A stretch of 64,000 nt of DNA from Chitinophaga pendula (lineage in GTDB: Bacteria; Bacteroidota; Bacteroidia; Chitinophagales; Chitinophagaceae). Below are positions 9,116-17,989 of the stretch, one piece after another; positions within the stretch are counted from its first letter, which is position 1, and every line of letters starts with the position of its first letter. The DNA is taken from contig NZ_CP077769.1 of assembly GCF_020386615.1 (NCBI RefSeq), positions 6,993,501 to 7,057,500 of the forward strand, given 5' to 3'. A program made the position numbers and the translations under genes. Below the pieces are notes generated by a model, which had not been told where the DNA came from, did no database searches, and worked only from the letters and a program-made list of their open reading frames with translations.

Positions 9116-12019
9116 ATGCGCAAGTTGCTGTATCTGCTAATATGCAGTTTTTTTTATTCCACGTTTGCCATCGCGCAAAATACCATCGGCTTGCCCGCTA
9201 TCGTAAACTATAGCAAAAAAGAGTTTCGTGGCGGTGCCCAGACCTGGGATACGCAGCAGGATAAAAACGGGATACTTTATTTCGCCAACAACGAAGGCCT
9301 CATCTCTTTCGATGGTGGATACTGGAAGGTCTATACCCTGCCCAACAAAACCATCGTGCGCTCACTACGCATCGATACCGATGGCAAGATCTATGTCGGC
9401 GGACAAGACGAATTCGGCTACTTCTTCCCCGATCAGTCAGGTATACTCCGCTACCACTCGCTCAAACATCTCATCCCATCACAATTCCGCGAATTCGCAG
9501 ATGTATGGAATGTCGTTATCCTCCGCGACGAAGTCTACTTTCAATCCAACGACCGCATCTTCCAATATAAAGGGAATAATATCCGCGTCTTCAAACCCAT
9601 TCGCGAATGGAACTTCCTCGCCAGTGCCGGTGGCCGCCTCTTCGCTCAAGACCGCTCTCATGGACTCCTCCAGTTCAATGATGGCATCTGGCAGCCTATC
9701 AGCAACTTTTTCAGCAATGGCAACCAGATCACCGCTATACTCCCCTACGGAAATGATACCGTCCTGATCACTACCATGAAAACAGGTATGTACCTTCTAC
9801 ACGATGGTAAGATCACCCGCAAACAAACAGAAGCCGATGCCCTCCTCGCAGCAGATCGTATATACAAGGCCGTAAACATCAACGAACAACTGCTCGCAAT
9901 AGGTACCACCTCCGGCGGTTGCATCGTCATGGATCATAACGGTAAGATCATCCAACGCTTTACCATGCTCGATGGCCTGCAGAAAAACAACATACTCAGC
10001 ATATTCGCCGATGCCGCACAGAACCTCTGGATCGGAATGGAAAATGGTATCGACTTCGTCGCCTATAACAGCGCCGTCAAATACATACTGCCGGATAAAC
10101 ATAATCCCAATAGCAGCTATACCATCCGTATCCACGATCAACACTTGTACATCGGCACCTCCAACGGCCTCTATAGCGTTCCGCTCAATATGACACAGGA
10201 AGACCTGAGCTACTCAAAAGGCGACTTCTCATTAGTCGCCAATACCGAAGGCCAGGTATGGAACCTCACCGAACTCAATAAACAACTACTGCTCGGACAC
10301 GAATATGGTACCTACGTGGTCAACCCCCGCAGCGCCCAATCCATATCCAGTGCCGTAGGCACCTGGCGCTTCCTCCCATTGTCCACTTTCTACCCGGCGA
10401 CCGAGATCATCACCGGTACCTATACCGGACTATACACCCTCCAGTATAAAGACAATCGCTTCATCGAAGGGTCAAGGATCAATGGACTCATCGAATCTCT
10501 GCGCTTCATCGCATTAGACAATAACAACGTCATCTGGACATCACATCCCTACCGCGGTGTCTTCAAACTGGTGCTGGCGCCAGATCATACATCCCTGAAG
10601 GCCACACTATATACAGATAAAAATGGACTGCCCTCCACATTGGGCAACTTCGTATACCATATCAAAAACAGGGTCATGGTCGCCACCGAAAAAGGCCTGT
10701 ACGAGTTCGACGAATCCAGGAATAAATTCGTCGCCTCCAGCCTGCTGTCAGATGTGACCGGCCCACCCTATTTCCGCTACCTGCAGGAAGATCCCAGCGG
10801 CAATATCTGGTTCGTACAGAATAAAACAGTAGGCGTCGCCGACTACTCCCGGCCACAAGGCAACAAACCCTATTCCCTCTTATACTTCCCCGAACTGACC
10901 GCCAAAGTCGTAACCGGCTTCGAACATATCTATCCTTTTAATGCAGAAAATATTTTCATCGGCTCAGAAAGAGGCGCCATCCACCTCAACTATCAGAAAT
11001 ACCAGCAATCAGCACAACGCCTGCGGGTAATACTCAGCGAAGTACATACCGTAGGCCCCAAAGACAGCGTCATCTTCGGCGGCTACTTTACACAGGGAAG
11101 AACGACACCACGGCTCGATAATCACCAGAACTCATTCCGATTCGCCTTCTCCTCCAACCTGTTCGAACAGCTGGATAATATCACCTATAGCTACCGCCTC
11201 ATAGGCTTCGATAGCGACTGGTCAGAATGGAGTAGCAAACGCGAAAAAGACTATACCAACCTGCCCATGGGGAGATATACCTTCCTGGTCAAAGCTCGTA
11301 ACAACCTGGGGGTAGCCTCCTCCCCCGTCGCCTATACGTTTATTGTCGCCCCCGCCTGGTACCAGACATGGTGGGCCATCGCCGCATACCTCGCACTGGC
11401 TGGCGGACTGGCATGGTGGATAGTACGCTGGCAACGCGAACGCTTCCGCCGCCAGCAACAACAGTTCGAAGAAGAACAGAAACGACTCACCTACCTCCAC
11501 CAACTCGAACTGGATCGTAATGAAAAAGCAATGGTCTCATTGCAGAATGAAAAACTGGCAACAGAAGTAGATTTTAAGAATAAGGAATTGGCCACAGTGA
11601 CCATGCACCTCGTCCAACGGGGCAAATTATTGTCAGCTATAAAAGAAGAATTGATCAAATGGCATAAACAAAAACCAGGTACAGGCACCAATAACCCCGC
11701 TACCGCCACCGACCTCCGTAAAGTATTACACCTGCTCAATGATGCAGAAAAAAACGATAACGACTGGGATCAGTTTGCCATCCACTTCGACCAGGTACAT
11801 AGCAACTTCCTCTCCGTACTGAAAGCCCGCTTCCCACAACTAAGCGCTACCGACCTGAAGTTATGCGCCTATCTGCGAATGAACCTTTCCTCCAAAGAGA
11901 TCGCACAGCTGCTGAATATCTCCGTTCGCGGCGTAGAAGTCAGCCGCTATCGCCTCCGGAAAAAACTGCAACTACCTACCGAGGTCAACCTGTTCGATTA
12001 CCTCATGCAGATCGTATAA
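9116..12019 (+). CDS. Membrane one-component regulator: two-component-type propeller, Y_Y_Y and LuxR HTH
   Basis: 967 residues from ATG 9116. A signal peptide (ending AIAQ) is followed by a large periplasmic beta-propeller (about 30-640) with recurring NLWIGMENGID, ENIFIGSERGA-type blades, then a triple-tyrosine domain (about 665-735; YSYRLIGFDSDWSEWS, TNLPMGRYTFLVKARN). One transmembrane helix (about 743-765, WWAIAAYLALAGGLAWWIV) leads to a cytosolic coiled coil and a C-terminal LuxR-type helix-turn-helix (about 900-960; LKLCAYLRMNLSSKEIAQLLNI split around the turn). It has no histidine kinase or receiver domain, so it appears to bind DNA from the membrane after sensing a ligand outside. The target genes are not evident; the neighbours are unrelated. 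Confidence 0.92.
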   Translation: MRKLLYLLICSFFYSTFAIAQNTIGLPAIVNYSKKEFRGGAQTWDTQQDKNGILYFANNEGLISFDGGYWKVYTLPNKTIVRSLRIDTDGKIYVGGQDEFGYFFPDQSGILRYHSLKHLIPSQFREFADVWNVVILRDEVYFQSNDRIFQYKGNNIRVFKPIREWNFLASAGGRLFAQDRSHGLLQFNDGIWQPISNFFSNGNQITAILPYGNDTVLITTMKTGMYLLHDGKITRKQTEADALLAADRIYKAVNINEQLLAIGTTSGGCIVMDHNGKIIQRFTMLDGLQKNNILSIFADAAQNLWIGMENGIDFVAYNSAVKYILPDKHNPNSSYTIRIHDQHLYIGTSNGLYSVPLNMTQEDLSYSKGDFSLVANTEGQVWNLTELNKQLLLGHEYGTYVVNPRSAQSISSAVGTWRFLPLSTFYPATEIITGTYTGLYTLQYKDNRFIEGSRINGLIESLRFIALDNNNVIWTSHPYRGVFKLVLAPDHTSLKATLYTDKNGLPSTLGNFVYHIKNRVMVATEKGLYEFDESRNKFVASSLLSDVTGPPYFRYLQEDPSGNIWFVQNKTVGVADYSRPQGNKPYSLLYFPELTAKVVTGFEHIYPFNAENIFIGSERGAIHLNYQKYQQSAQRLRVILSEVHTVGPKDSVIFGGYFTQGRTTPRLDNHQNSFRFAFSSNLFEQLDNITYSYRLIGFDSDWSEWSSKREKDYTNLPMGRYTFLVKARNNLGVASSPVAYTFIVAPAWYQTWWAIAAYLALAGGLAWWIVRWQRERFRRQQQQFEEEQKRLTYLHQLELDRNEKAMVSLQNEKLATEVDFKNKELATVTMHLVQRGKLLSAIKEELIKWHKQKPGTGTNNPATATDLRKVLHLLNDAEKNDNDWDQFAIHFDQVHSNFLSVLKARFPQLSATDLKLCAYLRMNLSSKEIAQLLNISVRGVEVSRYRLRKKLQLPTEVNLFDYLMQIV

Positions 12020-12031
12020 CCGTCGCATATA

Positions 12032-12940
12032 TCAGGTGATGTAAATACCATTGGCAGAAGGTGCCACAGGAGCAGGAATATCCGCCTCACCCATCATCTC
12101 CATCAGGTTGATCTCAATAGTTCGGGTGATACTGTCCAAAGGAATAGACGTCTGGTTCTCCTCAAAAGGATTCATAATGCTTACCCCATTCTGGTGCGTA
12201 ACATGAAAGACAAAACCAAAGGCCCACCCAAAAAGGATCGCCCAGTAGTCTACCGTCTCCGTCATCATCAGCGTATTCATAATCACATAAAACCAGATAA
12301 AGACACGGGTAAAGAAAATATAGCTGGGAGGAAATACCGTATTGTTGATCCGCTCCGATTTTCCCATCCCATCACACAACTTCACCAGCAGATCACTGAT
12401 ATCCCGGAACCTGAACCCGTCAATCGCATGCCGCTTACTCAGCTCCTGCAAATCACGCGCCTGCAGATCCAGGATCGCATTCGGTGTGTTCGCCTGATCA
12501 TCCACTTCCGATAGCTCCCCTTCAGTCAGGTAACGGGTGTAATAACGGTCGCCATTCCGCCTTAAGCCGGCTTTTAATGCATAAAGAAATGCAATATGCC
12601 GGTAGATCATCCGCTCCACAATATCAGCAGCCTTCGCATCGTCAGAAGTATCCACATAATGCAGCAACGAACGCGCCCACGACCGCGAATCATTCACCAA
12701 GCCCCCCCAGATGATCCTGGCCTCCCACCAACGACCATACGCCTGGTTATTGTTGAAACCGATGAAAAACGCAATAGCAGTACCAAGTACCGCCGAAATA
12801 CTACTGGGGATCGAAATATGGCCCTGGATCAGGTAAGTGTCCATCAGATACGCCGCCGTACAGCATAGCAATATCAACAGATCTACCTTCCAGGTCAGCC
12901 GGAATATTTGCCTTAGCGACAGTTGGTGGCGGAGTAACAT
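12032..12940 (-). CDS. Bestrophin family membrane protein
   Basis: 302 residues, the normal length of bacterial bestrophins, which form pentameric ion channels in the inner membrane. The hallmark FNNNQAYGRWWEARIIWGG segment (about residues 60-80) and the following LVNDSRSW are present. Hydrophobic helices occur at about 18-36, 45-62, 205-225 and 228-245. The C-terminal NPFEENQTSIPLD segment is the conserved acidic motif. No selectivity can be assigned from sequence. It ends 12 bp from the convergent regulator gene and has no partner gene nearby. Confidence 0.93.
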   Translation of the reverse strand: MLLRHQLSLRQIFRLTWKVDLLILLCCTAAYLMDTYLIQGHISIPSSISAVLGTAIAFFIGFNNNQAYGRWWEARIIWGGLVNDSRSWARSLLHYVDTSDDAKAADIVERMIYRHIAFLYALKAGLRRNGDRYYTRYLTEGELSEVDDQANTPNAILDLQARDLQELSKRHAIDGFRFRDISDLLVKLCDGMGKSERINNTVFPPSYIFFTRVFIWFYVIMNTLMMTETVDYWAILFGWAFGFVFHVTHQNGVSIMNPFEENQTSIPLDSITRTIEINLMEMMGEADIPAPVAPSANGIYIT

Positions 12941-13003
12941 GACATCTTTTTTCTATTTACGAATTGGCGGATATCATAAGGTAATATATCCCAATCATAT
13001 ACG

Positions 13004-13029
13004 CAAAAAAAATCTGCCGTAAGGCAGAT
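13004..13029 (-). terminator. Rho-independent terminator (second of two, minus strand)
   Basis: ATCTGCC at 13012-13018 pairs with GGCAGAT at 13023-13029 around a 4-nt loop. On the minus strand the stem is followed by a T-tract (13012-13005). It lies downstream of the metalloprotease gene and behind another hairpin, as a backup. Confidence 0.7.
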
Positions 13030-13047
13030 CATCACCAGCATAGTAAT

Positions 13048-13099
13048 AAAAAACACTTTTGCAGGGATGTATAATAACACATAAACCTGCAAAAGTGTT
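13048..13099 (-). terminator. Long terminator hairpin after the metalloprotease gene
   Basis: Perfect 14-bp arms (13052-13065 and 13086-13099) with a 20-nt loop. On the minus strand the right-hand end runs into six T. It is placed about 75 nt after the stop codon of the metalloprotease. Confidence 0.75.
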
Positions 13100-13124
13100 G
13101 ATCGTAGCTTCTCCTCTTCTAAAA

Positions 13125-13138
13125 ACTCTCCCCGGAAA
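13125..13138 (+). repeat. Inverted repeat copy A flanking the metalloprotease gene
   Basis: ACTCTCCCCGGAAA, 36 bp downstream of the stop codon. Its exact reverse complement lies upstream of the gene at 14210-14223. Confidence 0.6.
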
Positions 13139-13174
13139 TTATAACTATTAAAATGCGCTAGTTACGACGCAGCA

Positions 13175-14158
13175 TCACGGTTGAGCAAAACCGTTACGAC
13201 CGCCACCAACAGCAAAGGTTGCCATCATCCTGTCTCTCTGTCCGCAAGTAAACATATATAAACAAGCATCATCAGAGTAGTCCATATAGTTCATGGTCTG
13301 CTCGATAGGGGTACCTGTACAGGTGCTTCTGTGAGGATAGGTAGGACAACCGAAGTTAGCAGCATTATGCAAAGGAGTATCGCCAACAAAGTCATTACCG
13401 CAATTAGCATCACCCCAAATATGACGCAGGTTTAACCAGTGTCCTATCTCGTGTGTAGCCGTACGGCCTTTGTGGAACGGTGCAGCAGCAGTACCAATAG
13501 TACCAAAGCCAGAGAAAGTGATTACCACACCGTCAGTAGCAGCAGCGCCACCAGGGAACTGAGCATATCCCAGTACACCACCACCCAGGTTACAAACCCA
13601 GATGTTCAGTACGGAATCAGGTGAAGTAGGGTTGATACCGCCAGAAGTAGCGCGCTTCATAGCGTCGTTAGTTCCCCAGCTGGTAGTAGTAGTAGATTTA
13701 CGCACTACGCTTTTTAAACGGAAACGGATATTGGTACTACACTTCGCGTTTGCAAATATACCGGGAGGTGTCTCCGGATTAGTACCACTGAAATCTGCGT
13801 TCAGTACATCGATCTGGGTTTGTATCTGCGCATCAGAAATGTTCTGAGTCGCATTAGCATATAAAATGTTAATCACAACAGGAATTTCAATGATACCATT
13901 GGGTAACAGCTTGCCCATCTGATTTCCTTGGACAAGTCTTTGTGTAGCCTGTTCAATGGATTCCATTCTTTGACGCAAAGATGGATCTTCCTGCAATTGA
14001 CGTTGCAATACTTCCATACTTCCGCAGGTACGTTGGGCTATTGGGTTAGAAGTCTCACTGGAAGGATTTTGATTATCATCTACGGGTGGCTTTTGATCTT
14101 TACTACACGCGGCGGCAAACAGGGCAACAATGATTAGAATACCAGATAGTTTTTTCAT
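13175..14158 (-). CDS. Secreted M43-type (pappalysin/cytophagalysin) zinc metalloprotease lipoprotein
   Basis: 327 residues. A lipoprotein signal ends in AAAC (residue 18), followed by a polar linker. The catalytic site HEIGHWLNLRHIWGD (about 237-251) matches the metzincin pattern HExxHxxGxxH-like form of family M43 (HExxHxxxLxHxxG), and NYMDYSDD near residue 290 is the Met-turn. Several cysteines after the active site (NCGNDF, FGCPTY, STCTG, DACLYMFTCGQ) probably form the usual disulfides. The protein ends soon after the catalytic domain with no sorting domain, so it is likely cell-anchored. It stands alone, with two terminators behind it and a 14-bp inverted repeat on both sides. Confidence 0.92.
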   Translation of the reverse strand: MKKLSGILIIVALFAAACSKDQKPPVDDNQNPSSETSNPIAQRTCGSMEVLQRQLQEDPSLRQRMESIEQATQRLVQGNQMGKLLPNGIIEIPVVINILYANATQNISDAQIQTQIDVLNADFSGTNPETPPGIFANAKCSTNIRFRLKSVVRKSTTTTSWGTNDAMKRATSGGINPTSPDSVLNIWVCNLGGGVLGYAQFPGGAAATDGVVITFSGFGTIGTAAAPFHKGRTATHEIGHWLNLRHIWGDANCGNDFVGDTPLHNAANFGCPTYPHRSTCTGTPIEQTMNYMDYSDDACLYMFTCGQRDRMMATFAVGGGRNGFAQP

Positions 14159-14209
14159 GATTAAACAGATTTTGGTTACTCGTACATCTATCTTTTTAGG
14201 GTTTCAGAT

Positions 14210-14223
14210 TTTCCGGGGAGAGT
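14210..14223 (-). repeat. Inverted repeat copy B flanking the metalloprotease gene
   Basis: Reverse complement of the 14-bp sequence at 13125-13138, placed 51 bp upstream of the metalloprotease start codon, probably in its promoter or 5' leader. Confidence 0.6.
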
Positions 14224-14483
14224 AGATAGATATTTTGAGGATCAGGTTTACCTATCGAATATAATCAAAATTGTAATGCAAACCCTGCAACCTTCGTGTC
14301 ATTGATATGTAAGAAATTGATGCGCTAAATATGCCGCCAAACCCATACTGATGGCAAAGTTAACGATTGTGCCTGCGCTAATTCAATGGCCTCCCGCTTT
14401 GCATTTATTGGCGCAAAGTACTGCTGAAAAAACATCGCATCAGAAATAAAATGATCGTGTATCACTTACACTTAGTGTGGATG

Positions 14484-14522
14484 TTTTTTATTATAGTGTC
14501 AACAAGACACTATAATAAAAAA
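14484..14522. repeat. 17-bp perfect palindrome overlapping a terminator
   Basis: Arms 14484-14500 and 14506-14522 with a 5-nt AACAA loop. The right arm shares its A-run with the terminator hairpin at 14520-14548, so the two structures compete. It lies in the 412-bp gap 14159-14570, in which I see no gene. Confidence 0.6.
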
Positions 14523-14548
14523 AGGATAGCACATCGTGCCATCCTTTT
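14517..14548 (-). terminator. Terminator of the 14571-15263 gene
   Basis: Hairpin with arms 14520-14532 and 14536-14548 (one mismatch, 3-nt loop). On the minus strand the stem is followed by seven T. It starts 22 nt after the stop codon of the upstream minus-strand gene. Confidence 0.85.
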
Positions 14549-14570
14549 CCGCTATTAAACATACTGCTTC

Positions 14571-15263
14571 CTATTTGATAGCAGTAATGACACTTCTCTC
14601 CGTCAGCTTGCCCTTTAAATAGGCCTCTGACTTCACAATACCGTAACCAGGCACAAACCACTCCGTAATGTCAAGTTTCATCGGAATATTAATACCAACT
14701 ACCTTAAATTTCACATTCAATACGTAAGTGATCTTGAAACTCTCCCAGCTACCTATCGGCGTAGACACCTTCTCCTTACCGGATACTTTGCGGTCTTCTA
14801 CCTTGAAATTCACCTTCATAGACTTACCTTTCGTAGTACCATTCAGATTGAAATCTAGAGAAGACTCCAGCGTCTGACCAATCTTAGGATCAGCAGGATA
14901 AGTCAGGTAAGAGGTTTTGGTGTTACTCTCGATCGCCGGATTGTTCACATCCTGTTTGGGTAAACCAACCGTCAGATCAAAATACAAATTACCACCATTA
15001 CACTTCACCACACCCTTAGAGCTACTGTTGCCCTCATTGCCGCTTTTGGTCGTCGTGATATTCGCAATGCGCTCACCTCCCTTATCCTCTACACCACTGA
15101 TCTCTTGTACTTCTTTGCGGATTTCCTTGCCGTTGCCATCATATACAACACTCTCTATACGCGCATTGTCCTTGAAGTATATGTACTTGCTGCAATCCTG
15201 CGCATGCGCAAAGGATACTGCACCCAACGCCAGTAAGGAAAAGAACATCTTTTTCATTTTCAT
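14571..15263 (-). CDS. Small secreted protein, DUF3108/TapB-like
   Basis: 230 residues. A signal peptide (basic MKMKKMFF, alanine-rich core, ending SFAHAQ) is followed by DCSKYIYFKDNARIESVVYDG. The mature protein is all-beta in character with alternating hydrophobic residues and a late IGSWESFKITYVLNVKFKVVG stretch and WFVPGYGIVKSE, resembling the DUF3108 group of small periplasmic beta proteins. That resemblance is recalled, not tested. Function unknown. Single gene with its own terminator; no partner genes. Confidence 0.82.
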   Translation of the reverse strand: MKMKKMFFSLLALGAVSFAHAQDCSKYIYFKDNARIESVVYDGNGKEIRKEVQEISGVEDKGGERIANITTTKSGNEGNSSSKGVVKCNGGNLYFDLTVGLPKQDVNNPAIESNTKTSYLTYPADPKIGQTLESSLDFNLNGTTKGKSMKVNFKVEDRKVSGKEKVSTPIGSWESFKITYVLNVKFKVVGINIPMKLDITEWFVPGYGIVKSEAYLKGKLTERSVITAIK

Positions 15264-15777
15264 AAGATTTCACTTGAGGTTTAAGAATTGATTGTTATTT
15301 AATGATTAAAACTGTTGGATGCGGTCCGCAATACGCCACTGACAAATAGGTACAGCCACAACCGGCCCCTGCGTCAATAGCGCATCGTCGGAGATTTAGT
15401 GACAGCTATGGATTCTGGATAATTGTACAACATTACTGTAGCAGCCTGCGAAATACAGTATGTATACTAAGATGTGATAGTTAAAAGGGGAACAACCTGG
15501 GGCTGTTATAATCGATTATTGTATCGCCCTGCAATAAGGTTCAGGTGATTTCGCATCCAAAAATAAACTAATTTATCATTCCAACAAATTTTCTCTCTAA
15601 CGTATGATCTCCATCCTGCAAATATGAAAGTGCCATACTCATCCGTCCTGCTAAAATTGAGCTTGATACCCAATCCCTACCCAAATTATATGCCATCTTG
15701 TTAAGTTTTTAATTAACTTCAACTCGACGTTTTTCCAGCTATGTCCATTTTCCACGTAAAAGCATTCTAACAGTAGT
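15264..15777. other. Intergenic region, nothing recognised
   Basis: 514 bp between divergent genes. No plausible coding frame, tRNA or strong hairpin was seen. It must hold the promoters of both neighbours, but no full TAnnTTTG box was found. Confidence 0.5.
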
Positions 15778-16374
15778 ATGAAGTTTACACCTCCGCTGTC
15801 GGATGAAAAAAAACTCCTGTCGCTCACCGCACAGGGCGACAGACAAGCCTATGCCTCCATCTATACCCACTACTACAGCAGCCTCTATCGGTTCCTGTTC
15901 TTTATTAACCAATCCCCCGAAGACACCGAAGAGATCATACAAGACGTATTCCTAAAAGTATGGGAAAAAAGAACCCAACTCCCTAACATCCTCTCCTTCG
16001 AAGACTATCTCTTCAGAATGGCCAAAAACAAATGGTTTGATATCGCCAAAAACAAACAAACCAAACGTAAAGCCCTAAACATCGCCACCAGCCGCCAACC
16101 CACATCCGTTAACGCCACAGAACACGATACTATCTATAAAGAATACTACCAGATCGCCATCAACGCCATCGGACAACTATCCGATAAAAAGAAAAAGATA
16201 CTCCGCATGCGCACACAGGAAAATATGTCCCTTGATGAAATCGCATCCTCCCTAAATATCTCCCGCTCCGCCGTCAAAAAACAACTTTACGCCTCCATCA
16301 CTTTTATCAAAGAACACCTGCGCAGATACGCGGGATGGACCACCCTGATCCTCGCCCTCCTCACTACAAAATAA
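15778..16374 (+). CDS. ECF sigma factor, Bacteroidota expansion type, without adjacent FecR
   Basis: 198 residues with region 2 near the N-terminus (YRFLFFINQSPEDTEEIIQDVFLKVWEKR) and region 4 helix-turn-helix near the C-terminus (MSLDEIASSLNISRSAVKKQL). It would direct RNA polymerase to a small set of promoters. A hydrophobic tail (WTTLILALLTT) ends the protein, a feature seen in FecI-like factors of this phylum. Normally a FecR anti-sigma gene follows; here the next 900 bp contain no gene of that kind, so the factor is an orphan at this locus. Confidence 0.9.
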   Translation: MKFTPPLSDEKKLLSLTAQGDRQAYASIYTHYYSSLYRFLFFINQSPEDTEEIIQDVFLKVWEKRTQLPNILSFEDYLFRMAKNKWFDIAKNKQTKRKALNIATSRQPTSVNATEHDTIYKEYYQIAINAIGQLSDKKKKILRMRTQENMSLDEIASSLNISRSAVKKQLYASITFIKEHLRRYAGWTTLILALLTTK

Positions 16375-16513
16375 CCTCCCCCAACCCCGCTCCCGCTTCA
16401 CCATTTCTAAAATATTTCTGCTCAATTGGGTAAAAATTCATTTTAAATGTATCTATTCTAGTACATAAGCACAGTGAATGTATCCAGCCTTCCTGTTTGC
16501 GGAGATAGGAAGT

Positions 16514-16550
16514 CATCTTGCCTGCCCGGTGTGCAAGGGCAGGCAAGATG
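16514..16550. repeat. Strong intergenic hairpin
   Basis: Perfect 14-bp G+C-rich arms (16514-16527 and 16537-16550) with a 9-nt loop and no T-tract on either side. It is about 140 nt after the sigma gene and may be a 3' end processing or RNA structure element. Confidence 0.6.
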
Positions 16551-16674
16551 CTGGTTACAGCTATAACAAGCCAGGTGCCACGATAAATACGACTAATTCT
16601 ACGTCCTAATAGGTTTCAGGTACAGAACGAGAGTGAAAAAACAGGGTTTTTCATCAACAATAAGGAAAATGTGG

Positions 16675-16704
16675 ACAACCGGCATCTGCCGGTTGTATTT
16701 TTTT
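16675..16704 (+). terminator. Rho-independent terminator on the plus strand
   Basis: Perfect 10-bp arms (16675-16684 and 16687-16696) with a 2-nt turn, followed by a run of T. No gene ends just before it; the nearest plus-strand stop is 300 nt upstream (sigma gene). It may end a long 3' leader or an unannotated RNA. Confidence 0.7.
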
Positions 16705-16980
16705 ATACCCTAATTCCCCCACCAGACCAGCATTTAATAATTTTCTGAAAAAAATAACCCCTATATGGGTAAAACAACAAAATCCAGGTATCTATACTGG
16801 TATGAAGGCGTGTGCCCCGGCAAATCCCCTTCACAAAACTGTTACACTTAACCATTCTATCGAGCACCCAATAAAGCATTGCCTGTGTAAATGTGACCAA
16901 TGCATGAGCTAACAGAAAAACATCACATAGAAGATAATGTGCAGAAAGGAAAAGGCAATGCTTTACACGTTCTTTCTCAA

Positions 16981-17012
16981 AATAAAAAATGCCCCTGCAA
17001 GAATACAGGGGC
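16981..17012 (-). terminator. Rho-independent terminator on the minus strand
   Basis: GCCCCTG at 16991-16997 pairs with CAGGGGC at 17006-17012; on the minus strand a T-rich tract follows. The only candidate transcript that would end here is the small reading frame 17028-17237 or a non-coding RNA. Confidence 0.7.
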
Positions 17013-17027
17013 CATCATTCACCAACT

Positions 17028-17237
17028 TTAGTATTTGCGTTCAGTTTCTACTGAACTATCAACCAGTGTTCTACTACATCTGAATGAATCTATAAGTAAG
17101 ATACCAGAGGACCCAAAATTTACCCTCTGATCGGTAGAATAATTTAACGGGAGCGTTTTTTTTAAAGCAGTATAATACACCAAATTAGTTGTACTGGTAA
17201 GTATAGTATATTTGATGGTAGAACAAGAGAAGCGCAT
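17028..17237 (-). CDS. Doubtful 69-aa ORF ending just before a terminator
   Basis: Its only support is that the stop codon lies 16 nt before a good minus-strand terminator. The translation is Ser/Thr-rich, has no recognisable domain and overlaps the likely promoter of the sigma gene at 17301. It may be a small gene, or the terminator may belong to a non-coding RNA. Confidence 0.2.
   Translation of the reverse strand: MRFSCSTIKYTILTSTTNLVYYTALKKTLPLNYSTDQRVNFGSSGILLIDSFRCSRTLVDSSVETERKY
17207..17214 (+). promoter_or_regulatory. Candidate -7 promoter element of the FecI-type gene
   Basis: TATATTTG, a full TAnnTTTG match, with a TTG 15 nt upstream (shorter than the usual spacing). It leaves a leader of about 80 nt before the ATG at 17301. 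Confidence 0.4.
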
Positions 17238-17300
17238 CAGGAGGGCGACCGCCGCCTCGTCAGTAACAACTGGGCTGCATTAAAAAGAACCTGCAAATTA

Positions 17301-17888
17301 ATGGCTGAGATACTTAATACGGATGAACAGGAACGCTGGAGATCATTCCAGTCCGGCGATAAGCACGCATTGGAATATTTTTTTAATAAATATGCGGACG
17401 ACCTGTACAACTATGGATACCGGTTTGCACAAGATCAGGAACTCATTAAAGATGCCATCCAGGATGTCTATATCCGCCTGTGGACCACCCGCGAACGCAT
17501 CGCCGTACCCACATCCGTAAAGTTCTACCTGCTGAGAAGCTTTAGGAACGCTCTCACCAGAAAGCTCTCCAAAGCCGCCAAAGATCAACATGGCCAGCTG
17601 GATGAACAATACCTGTTCGAAGTAGAATTGTCTGCTGAAGATCTCAGGATCAATGACGAAAAACAAGCCATCCTGCAGCAACGCCTCCAAAAGGCCATCG
17701 CGCAGCTACCGCCCCGACAGCGGGAAGCCGTATTCCTGCGCTTTTATGAGAATACGTCTTATGAAGATATCGCCCTCATCATGGGCACCAGCGTCAAAGC
17801 AACCTATAAAGCTGTCTTCCGCGCACTGGGCAAACTAAAAGAAATAATGACAGTAATGCTGATTAGCCTGCTGTTACTGAAAGCATAA
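17301..17888 (+). CDS. FecI-type ECF sigma factor
   Basis: 195 residues. Region 2 is visible at about 25-80 (LYNYGYRFAQDQELIKDAIQDVYIRLW) and region 4 at about 130-180 (LPPRQREAVFLRFYENTSYEDIA, then the recognition helix SVKATYKAVFRAL). A short hydrophobic tail ends the protein. The FecR anti-sigma gene follows after 101 bp and a SusC gene after that, the classical arrangement in which an outer-membrane receptor signals through FecR to this sigma factor to switch on its own operon. Confidence 0.93.
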   Translation: MAEILNTDEQERWRSFQSGDKHALEYFFNKYADDLYNYGYRFAQDQELIKDAIQDVYIRLWTTRERIAVPTSVKFYLLRSFRNALTRKLSKAAKDQHGQLDEQYLFEVELSAEDLRINDEKQAILQQRLQKAIAQLPPRQREAVFLRFYENTSYEDIALIMGTSVKATYKAVFRALGKLKEIMTVMLISLLLLKA

Positions 17889-17989
17889 AAAAACCACCGG
17901 CTCGCCGGAAATACATACACCAAGAATAAAAAAAGAAATTGACAAACGTGTATCAGGGGTAATACACCAAGTCGTTAACCAGACTAGTT

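Larger units (their letters stand above)
16375..17300. other. 926-bp gene-poor region with several hairpins
   Basis: It lies between two ECF sigma genes. Contents that can be supported: a strong hairpin (16514-16550), a plus-strand terminator (16675-16704), a minus-strand terminator (16981-17012), and one doubtful small reading frame (17028-17237). The minus-strand segments 16375-16484 and 16700-16820 resemble each other (shared AGTATAGATAC-like and TTTTACCCA blocks), so they may be diverged copies of one element. Confidence 0.5.
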
